A stretch of DNA of 28,244 nt from DASZMX01 sp035551475 (GTDB lineage: Bacteria > Verrucomicrobiota > Verrucomicrobiia > Limisphaerales > Palsa-1400). Shown here piece by piece: positions 23,328 to 28,244 of this stretch. Positions within the stretch are counted from its first letter, which is position 1. The number at the start of each line of letters is the position of its first letter. The stretch lies in contig DASZMX010000132.1 of assembly GCA_035551475.1 (NCBI GenBank), positions 1-28,244 on the forward strand, in the 5' to 3' direction. The position numbers and the translations under genes were made by a program. Below the pieces are notes generated by a model. The model was not told the origin of the DNA. It did no database searches and saw nothing but the letters and a program-made list of their open reading frames with translations.

Positions 23328-25344
23328 TCGAGGCCGAGACGGTGGGGCCGTTGGTTTGGAGCGCGGTGAAGGCCGGTTGCCAGGAGCCGCTCAGGGCCGA
23401 GCTTTGTTGCAAGGACCAACCCGCATAGGCAGCGGGCCACGTGACGCCAAGGGTATTATTGACGTTCGTGACGGCGAGAGGAGGCGGCGCGTCGGGCGTT
23501 TGGGACAGGATGAGAGCGGTGTAAGGGCTGATCGTCACGGAGGCGCGGAAGGGCGAGCCAGAGGCGACCAGGACGATGTTGCTCGAATTGCTGTAATCGG
23601 CGCTGTAGTTGGTGGAGTCGCTGTTGAGATGGACATACCAATTGCCAGACGATGGGAGCGGCAAGGCGTAATTGGTGACCACCGCGTTGCCACAGTTGGC
23701 CACCACCACGGCATCTTGCTCACGCGCGGCGGATTTCCAGCGGTGAAAGGCGAGGATTTTGCGCGCGTTATCGGCGAGCAGAATGGAGCATTGGTCGCCT
23801 TTCAAGCCGGGCGTATAGCCCTTAAGATCGCGCCGCGCGGCTATGAGGTCGCGATAGAATTGCACGATGCGGCTGTAGGTGTTGGTTTTGCTCCAATCGA
23901 CGGCGAGGCTGGAGTCGAAGGATTGGTTTTCGAGCATTTCCTCCCCTTGAAAAATCATCGGCAGCCCGGGAGCGGTGAGGGCGAGCGCAGCGCCGAGCGT
24001 GGAAAGTTTGCGGGCGCGATAACTATTGGGGGTGGTGGGATCGATCGCCTTGACGAGGCGGACGCCGCTGTTCAAATCGCCCACGACATCGTGGGATTCG
24101 AGAAAGGCGACGCGCGCGGGGCCGGCCGAGCCGCCATAGCGCACATTGTATTGAATTGCATTGGCGAGAACATTCATGTCCCGATTGGCGTCCGACGCGT
24201 TGGTAAGCTGCGGCGTAACCGTGTAGGGAAAAGTCGTGTCCCAGGCGCTGTCGAAGCCAAAGGAATTATAGACGTCCTCGGCGATGCTGATTTTGTTGGT
24301 GTAATCCTGATGAATCATGCTATTGACAGCATTGATGAGATTGCCCGCGGCGGCGATGTAGCCGTAGTTGTCGGCGTTCATCATCAGGCCGGGAGTGTCC
24401 CAGCGAAAACCGTCCACATGATATTCGCTGAGCCAGAGCGTGAAATTGTCGCGCACGAAATTGCTGACTTGCAGGCTGCTGAAGTTCGGGCGGGTGTCGC
24501 CGTAGGGAGTGACCTGGAGATTGGGATTGCTCTCGTTGAAATAAATCCCGCCGCCGAGGGAGCCGCTGCCGGCGACGCCGTCGAAATTCCACATATCCAG
24601 ATCGTCGGGTCCGTAATGATTGTGCACGACATCGAGCAACACGCTCAAGCCGCGCCGATGACAGGCCAGGACAAAATTCTTGAAACCGTCCGCCCCGCCA
24701 AAACCAACATTTTCCACCGCGAAAAGTTGGGCGGGATTGTAGCCCCAGCTATTATCGCCGGGAAATTCTGCCACCGGCATGACCTCGACGGCATTGACGC
24801 CAAGGCCTTTGAGGTAATCGAGCTTGTTGGTGGCGGCGAGAAATTTGTTTGCCCCCGCGCCGCCGAACGTGCCGATGTGCAGCTCGTAAATAAAAAGATC
24901 ATCCACCGCCGGCGCCACCGGAGCGTCATCCTGCCACGCGAACGCCGCCGGATCGTAAATGATGTCGTTGGCGCCCGAGGAAGAGCCGGAGTAGGTCACC
25001 AGGCGGGCGCGCGGATCATGTTTCCAGACGCTGCCGCCGCTGTAGTTGATAAAATATTTATATTGTTGACCATTGGTGGCCGCCGGAATGTCGCCGGACC
25101 AGACGCCATTCCAAACCCCATTGACCAGATCTTTCCCGAGCGGGTTGGCGGTGGTGGACCAATTATTAAAAATGCCCGGGACAAAAACGCTCGTGGCATT
25201 AGGCGCCCACACGCGAAACGTGACGCCCGAGCCGCCGGCGTCATGATAGGGAATTGAGCCCCAGCCCGGTCGCACCGAAGGCCCGGCCAAGGCCGCGCCG
25301 CTGGCCAGCAGCGCCAAAAAGGGGAGGAACGCGGTCAACTTCAT
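23281..25344 (-). CDS. Secreted GH13 alpha-glucan enzyme with CBM48-like N-terminus
   Basis: This 687-residue protein starts with a signal peptide (MKLTAFLPFLALLASGAALAG). A CBM48-like module follows (GVTFRVWAPNATSVFVPGIFNNW at about 40-62), then a GH13 barrel. Region I is LDVVHNHYGPDD, the nucleophile Asp316 is in DGFRWDTPG, the acid/base Glu356 is in ISIAEDVYN, and the stabiliser Asp419 is in FLESHDVVG. YELHIGTFGG and GDNSWGYNPAQLFAVE resemble branching and debranching-type GH13 enzymes. The last ~65 residues (VTWPAAYAGWSLQQSSALSG to AQFYRLQGP) form a tail module common in Verrucomicrobiota exoproteins. Branching enzyme or amylase activity cannot be separated by reading. The ATG at 25344 is chosen over an upstream extension because the signal peptide begins there. 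Confidence 0.9.
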   Translation of the reverse strand: MKLTAFLPFLALLASGAALAGPSVRPGWGSIPYHDAGGSGVTFRVWAPNATSVFVPGIFNNWSTTANPLGKDLVNGVWNGVWSGDIPAATNGQQYKYFINYSGGSVWKHDPRARLVTYSGSSSGANDIIYDPAAFAWQDDAPVAPAVDDLFIYELHIGTFGGAGANKFLAATNKLDYLKGLGVNAVEVMPVAEFPGDNSWGYNPAQLFAVENVGFGGADGFKNFVLACHRRGLSVLLDVVHNHYGPDDLDMWNFDGVAGSGSLGGGIYFNESNPNLQVTPYGDTRPNFSSLQVSNFVRDNFTLWLSEYHVDGFRWDTPGLMMNADNYGYIAAAGNLINAVNSMIHQDYTNKISIAEDVYNSFGFDSAWDTTFPYTVTPQLTNASDANRDMNVLANAIQYNVRYGGSAGPARVAFLESHDVVGDLNSGVRLVKAIDPTTPNSYRARKLSTLGAALALTAPGLPMIFQGEEMLENQSFDSSLAVDWSKTNTYSRIVQFYRDLIAARRDLKGYTPGLKGDQCSILLADNARKILAFHRWKSAAREQDAVVVANCGNAVVTNYALPLPSSGNWYVHLNSDSTNYSADYSNSSNIVLVASGSPFRASVTISPYTALILSQTPDAPPPLAVTNVNNTLGVTWPAAYAGWSLQQSSALSGSWQPAFTALQTNGPTVSASINPSGAAQFYRLQGP

Positions 25345-25456
25345 GAATTGCCACAAGGTGGCGTGAGTGCGCGGGTTTGTCCACCGCACGGAGATGCGAT
25401 TGGCTGCAATAGCCGAAGAAAAAGGTTCGATTTTGGGAGCTCTCCCGGGTACAGTA

Positions 25457-25478
25457 TCGTCATGCCAGCGAAAGCCGG
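25457..25478. repeat. REP-like imperfect hairpin
   Basis: TCGTCATGCCAGCGAAAGCCGG has a stem CCAGC/GCCGG with one mismatch and a GAAA loop at 25470-25473. It closely resembles dispersed palindromic elements that translate as PAKAG or PAFAGMT in their two directions, both readable here. Only one copy was seen in the window, so repeat status is inferred from resemblance. Confidence 0.35.
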
Positions 25479-25503
25479 AGCAACAAAGTTATTGGAACGA
25501 ATT

Positions 25504-25725
25504 ATGACGCCCTTGGGCAGGGCGCTGACTCCGGTGGCGGCCAAAGAAATTTTGGCGATTCGCGTGGATGAAAAAGCGCGTCGGCGAATAAAACGTTTGG
25601 CGGCCAAGTGCGACCAAGGCACGTTAACGCCGGAAGAGAGCGCAGAGTACCACATTTTTATAGAGGTGGGAGATATCGTCGCGCTCTTACAGGCGCAAGC
25701 GCGACGGTTTATGGCGGGACACTGA
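25504..25725 (+). CDS. Small conserved protein paired with HNH endonuclease
   Basis: This protein of about 73 residues starts at ATG 25504, with GGAA upstream. An ATG at 25462 would add 14 residues, but it lies inside a REP-like hairpin. The sequence is helical and charged: ILAIRVDEKARRRIKRLAAKCDQGTLTPEESAEYHIFIEVGDIVALLQAQARRFM. It resembles a family very common in Planctomycetota, Verrucomicrobiota and cyanobacteria, with the pattern I-D...LA-K-C-x-G-x-LTPEE-x-x-EY...LQAKAR. Members are usually encoded just before an HNH protein, as here after 4 bases. No enzymatic motif is present. An antitoxin-like or chaperone role for the HNH partner is possible but unproven. Confidence 0.75.
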   Translation: MTPLGRALTPVAAKEILAIRVDEKARRRIKRLAAKCDQGTLTPEESAEYHIFIEVGDIVALLQAQARRFMAGH

Positions 25726-25729
25726 ACCT

Positions 25730-26149
25730 GTGTCTTCTTTCCGCCAGTCTGTCCGCGACCGGGCTGGGCGACGTTGCGAGTATTGCCTTTTCCGCGAACG
25801 CGATCTGCCGCTGTTGCCATTTCATCTTGACCACATAGTGGCGAGGCAACATCGCGGCACAAACCAGCTAAACAACCTCGCTTGGACATGCCAAAAATGT
25901 AATGCGCATAAGGGGACCAATCTAACGGCCGTGGATCCCGACTCCACCGAAACGGTGCGGTTGTTTCATCCCCGTCGTGACAAGTGGCTCCGACATTTTG
26001 GTTTTCAAGGCGACCGGATTATAGGTCTAACGTCCATAGGCCGCGCCACCGTCTGGCTTTTGCAAATGAATTCCGAGGCGCGCGTGGCGTTGCGCCGGGA
26101 ATTGGTGCGGACCGGACATTGGCCGTCGCCTGGAGCCGGATCAATTTAA
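25730..26149 (+). CDS. HNH endonuclease
   Basis: This 139-residue protein starts with GTG at 25730, 4 bases after the stop of the small upstream gene. The HNH core is complete: Cys16/Cys19 (CEYC), His32-x-Asp34-His35 (HLDHIVARQ), Asn49 in the NQLNNLAW stretch, Cys54/Cys57 and the final NAHKG. The four cysteines bind a structural zinc, and the His/Asn residues form the beta-beta-alpha metal nuclease site. The C-terminal ~75 residues (FHPRRDKWLRHF, IGLTSIGRATVWLLQMNSEARVALRREL) match the usual tail of these stand-alone HNH proteins. The substrate is not known. Tight coupling to the small protein suggests a two-gene unit. Confidence 0.9.
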   Translation: MSSFRQSVRDRAGRRCEYCLFRERDLPLLPFHLDHIVARQHRGTNQLNNLAWTCQKCNAHKGTNLTAVDPDSTETVRLFHPRRDKWLRHFGFQGDRIIGLTSIGRATVWLLQMNSEARVALRRELVRTGHWPSPGAGSI

Positions 26150-26202
26150 GGGTAATTCCTGTTCTGTAAAATTCCCCGTGACTCGTTTAGAGTCGGGTAG
26201 AG

Positions 26203-28244
26203 ATGACATTGCCCCAGGCGAAAGCGAAGCATGATGAGTTGGCCGCGGAGATTCGGCGGCATGACCGGCTGTATTATGTGGAGGCGCGGGCGGAGATTTC
26301 GGATTTGGAGTATGACCGGCTCTATCGAGGGCTGGTGGATTTGGAGAAGGAATTTCCCGAGTTAGCCACGCCGGAATCGCCGACGCAACGGGTGGGCGGA
26401 GAGCCGGTGAAGGCGTTCACGCCGGCCGCGCATCTGGCGCGGATGATGAGCCTGGATAATACGTATTCGGAAGACGAAGTGCGGGGATTTCTCGCGCGCG
26501 TGCAAAAGCTGGCGCCGGACACCAAACTTGCCTGGACGGTCGAACCCAAGATCGATGGGCTGGCGGTGAATCTGCGTTACGAAGATGGCAAACTGACGCT
26601 GGGCGCCACGCGCGGCGATGGTGTGACCGGCGACGAGATCACGGCGAATTTAAAGACCATTCGCAGCCTCCCGCTGCGTTTGCATAAGACAAGAAGAAAA
26701 TGGCCCGGCGTCATGGAGGTGCGCGGCGAGGTGTTCCTGCCCAAAGCGGCCTTCAAGAAATTGAATGAGGAACAAACCGCCGCCGGAGAGGAAACCTACG
26801 CCAACGCGCGCAACACCGCGGCGGGCTCGCTGAAACAATTGGATCCGCGCGTGGTGGCCAAACGCGGATTGGACGCAATCTTTTACGGCGTCGGCCACGT
26901 GGAGTCGGATGACCTGCCCGCCACGCATGGGGAATGGTTGGAATGGCTGGCCGACCTCGGCTTTCGCACGCCGGAAAAGGTGTGGCGCTGCGAGAGCGAG
27001 GAGGAATTGCTGGCGGCGATCCGTGAACTTGACAAGGTGCGGCATGATTTCAAATACGAGACGGACGGCGCGGTGATCAAGTTGGACGATTTTAACCTGC
27101 GCGAGGAAATTGGCTACACCTCCAAGGCGCCGCGCTGGGCCATGGCCTATAAATACGCGCCGGAACAGGCCGAGACCCGGCTGAAGGACATTCTGGTGCA
27201 GGTCGGGCGAACGGGAGTGTTGACACCCGTCGCGGATTTGGAGCCGGTGTTTCTCGCGGGCAGTACGATCGGGCGGGCGACCCTGCATAATGAGGACGAG
27301 ATTCGCCGCAAAGATATTCGCATTGGCGACACGGTAATTATCGAAAAGGCTGGCGAAGTGATTCCCGCAGTGGTTGGCGTGGTGATGGCCAAGAGACCGG
27401 AGACGGCGGCGGTGTTTGATTTTGTCGCGCATTTGCACGGGAAATGTCCGGTGTGCGGCCAGCCCATCCGACGGGATCCGCAATACGTGGCGTGGCGCTG
27501 CGAGAATTTGCAGTGCCCGGCGCAAGCAACGCGTCGGCTGGAATTCTTCACCGCGCGCGGCGCGTTGGACATCGAAAGCGTCGGCGGCATCGTGGCGGAT
27601 AAATTGATCGAGCGCGGTCTGGCCAAGGAGCCTTTGGACTTGTTCGAGCTAAAAGTGGACGATCTCGCCGTGTTGAACTTGGGGAACGAAGAAGCGCCGC
27701 GCGTGTTTGGGCGCAAGAACGCTGAGAAAGCCGTGCACGCCATCGCGCGGGCGAAAACGGCAGAACTATCGCGCTGGCTTTTCGCCCTGGCAATTCCGGA
27801 AGTGGGCAAAACGACCGCCGGTCAGCTGGCAAAATTTCACGACACGATGGAAGAGGTTGCGGTGTCGGAATTGCTCGCGGACGTGGTGAAGTATCACGAG
27901 ACGGAGGATAAGGACGAAGCGAAAGCGCTTGAGGAGCGCCTTTTGGCAGCGGGATTCGCGGAGCGCAGCAAGGCGGCGACGAAGAACGCGGGCGTCAATA
28001 CGGAGATTGGACCGGTGGTGGCGAAAAGCGTTTTGGATTTTTTTGCGGGCCCGAATGGAAAAGCGATCTTGCGGCGCATGAAGGAGCTAGGCATTAAGCC
28101 AAAAAGCGAGAAGGCGGCGGCGCAGAAAGCGAGCGCCGGCGCGTTGGCTGGAAAGACGTTCGTCTTGACGGGAACACTTCCGACAATGTCGCGAGATGAG
28201 GCCCGCGCGAAAATCGAGGCCGCCGGCGGAAAGGTCACTGGCAG
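26203..28244 (+). CDS. ligA: NAD-dependent DNA ligase, 3' end outside window
   Basis: The frame is open from ATG 26203 to the window edge, giving 680 complete codons. The Ia domain includes HDRLYYVEARAEISDLEYDRLY. The adenylation site is EPKIDGLAVNLRY with catalytic Lys116, followed by GATRGDGVTGDEITANLKTI, EVRGEVFLPK, NARNTAAGSLKQLD and YETDGAVIKLD. The OB fold (VGRTGVLTPVADLEPV), the zinc finger (CPVCGQP...WRCENLQCPAQ) and helix-hairpin-helix repeats follow. The BRCT domain begins at LAGKTFVLTGTLP and is cut by the edge. A stretch after DTMEEVAVSELLADVVKYHE carries a charged insertion (ETEDKDEAKALEERLL) before TEIGPVVAKSV, longer than usual. It seals nicks in replication and repair. Confidence 0.97.
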   Translation, partial: MTLPQAKAKHDELAAEIRRHDRLYYVEARAEISDLEYDRLYRGLVDLEKEFPELATPESPTQRVGGEPVKAFTPAAHLARMMSLDNTYSEDEVRGFLARVQKLAPDTKLAWTVEPKIDGLAVNLRYEDGKLTLGATRGDGVTGDEITANLKTIRSLPLRLHKTRRKWPGVMEVRGEVFLPKAAFKKLNEEQTAAGEETYANARNTAAGSLKQLDPRVVAKRGLDAIFYGVGHVESDDLPATHGEWLEWLADLGFRTPEKVWRCESEEELLAAIRELDKVRHDFKYETDGAVIKLDDFNLREEIGYTSKAPRWAMAYKYAPEQAETRLKDILVQVGRTGVLTPVADLEPVFLAGSTIGRATLHNEDEIRRKDIRIGDTVIIEKAGEVIPAVVGVVMAKRPETAAVFDFVAHLHGKCPVCGQPIRRDPQYVAWRCENLQCPAQATRRLEFFTARGALDIESVGGIVADKLIERGLAKEPLDLFELKVDDLAVLNLGNEEAPRVFGRKNAEKAVHAIARAKTAELSRWLFALAIPEVGKTTAGQLAKFHDTMEEVAVSELLADVVKYHETEDKDEAKALEERLLAAGFAERSKAATKNAGVNTEIGPVVAKSVLDFFAGPNGKAILRRMKELGIKPKSEKAAAQKASAGALAGKTFVLTGTLPTMSRDEARAKIEAAGGKVTG

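Noticed and set aside
23290..25257. 655-codon open frame opposite the GH13 gene
   Set aside because: The minus strand encodes all GH13 catalytic motifs and a signal peptide; the plus frame shows none.
25431..25445. GGGAG-CT-CTCCC hairpin upstream of the small gene
   Set aside because: A loop of two bases is sterically poor and there is no T-run, so it is neither a terminator nor a convincing operator.
26178..26200. GACTC-GTTTA-GAGTC hairpin before ligA as a terminator
   Set aside because: A 5-bp stem without a following T-run is too weak to call.
1..28244. CRISPR array, tRNA, rRNA, insertion sequence or prophage
   Set aside because: No regularly spaced repeats, cloverleaf-like sequences, transposase motifs or phage structural genes were seen on either strand.

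Overview
The window is a GC-rich (about 60% by eye), densely coded bacterial chromosome segment. Several traits point to Verrucomicrobiota, probably a Pedosphaera/Limisphaerales-like lineage: Asn/Thr-rich secreted proteins (pilin-like and LamG-like), a GH13 enzyme ending in a W...W...FYRL tail module of the kind frequent in that phylum, a MoxR-DUF58-transglutaminase operon, and a small protein/HNH pair common in the Planctomycetota-Verrucomicrobiota group. This placement is inference from gene content; there is no rRNA or other phylogenetic marker beyond dnaN and ligA. No tRNA, rRNA, CRISPR array, insertion sequence or prophage was seen. No gene-free stretch exceeds 300 bases.

Layout. Positions 1-582 hold the 5' part of a LamG-like secreted protein (minus), followed by a YdeI-family gene (minus). 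A plus-strand operon (1463-5909) encodes a MoxR AAA+ ATPase, a DUF58 protein and a membrane transglutaminase. Converging on it is a minus-strand operon (10670-5913) of three prepilin-like proteins, a small secreted protein and PilM, read from a good promoter at 10709-10737. Next come a membrane-anchored GrpE-like protein (plus), a full-length AddA-type helicase-nuclease (minus) without AddB, then a plus-strand run of an MsrB lipoprotein, an EamA transporter and YraN. A family-4 uracil-DNA glycosylase and dnaN follow on the minus strand, with a cysteine desulfurase and an unusual aldo/keto reductase upstream of them. An AMP-dependent acyl-CoA ligase interrupted by an in-frame TGA is divergent from the reductase. 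A secreted GH13 enzyme (minus) is divergent from a small-protein/HNH pair (plus). The window ends in ligA (plus, running off the edge).

How the genes work together. DNA replication and repair is over-represented: addA, family-4 UDG, dnaN, ligA and the YraN and HNH nuclease-like proteins. The pilin block probably makes minor pilins or a pseudopilus tip, with PilM as the cytoplasmic actin-like partner; pilN, pilO and pilQ are not in view. The most notable signals are a DnaA box inside the dnaN promoter, a perfect 11-bp inverted repeat between the reductase and the broken acyl-CoA ligase, the in-frame TGA itself, the membrane-anchored GrpE-like protein, and a reductase that has lost two catalytic residues.
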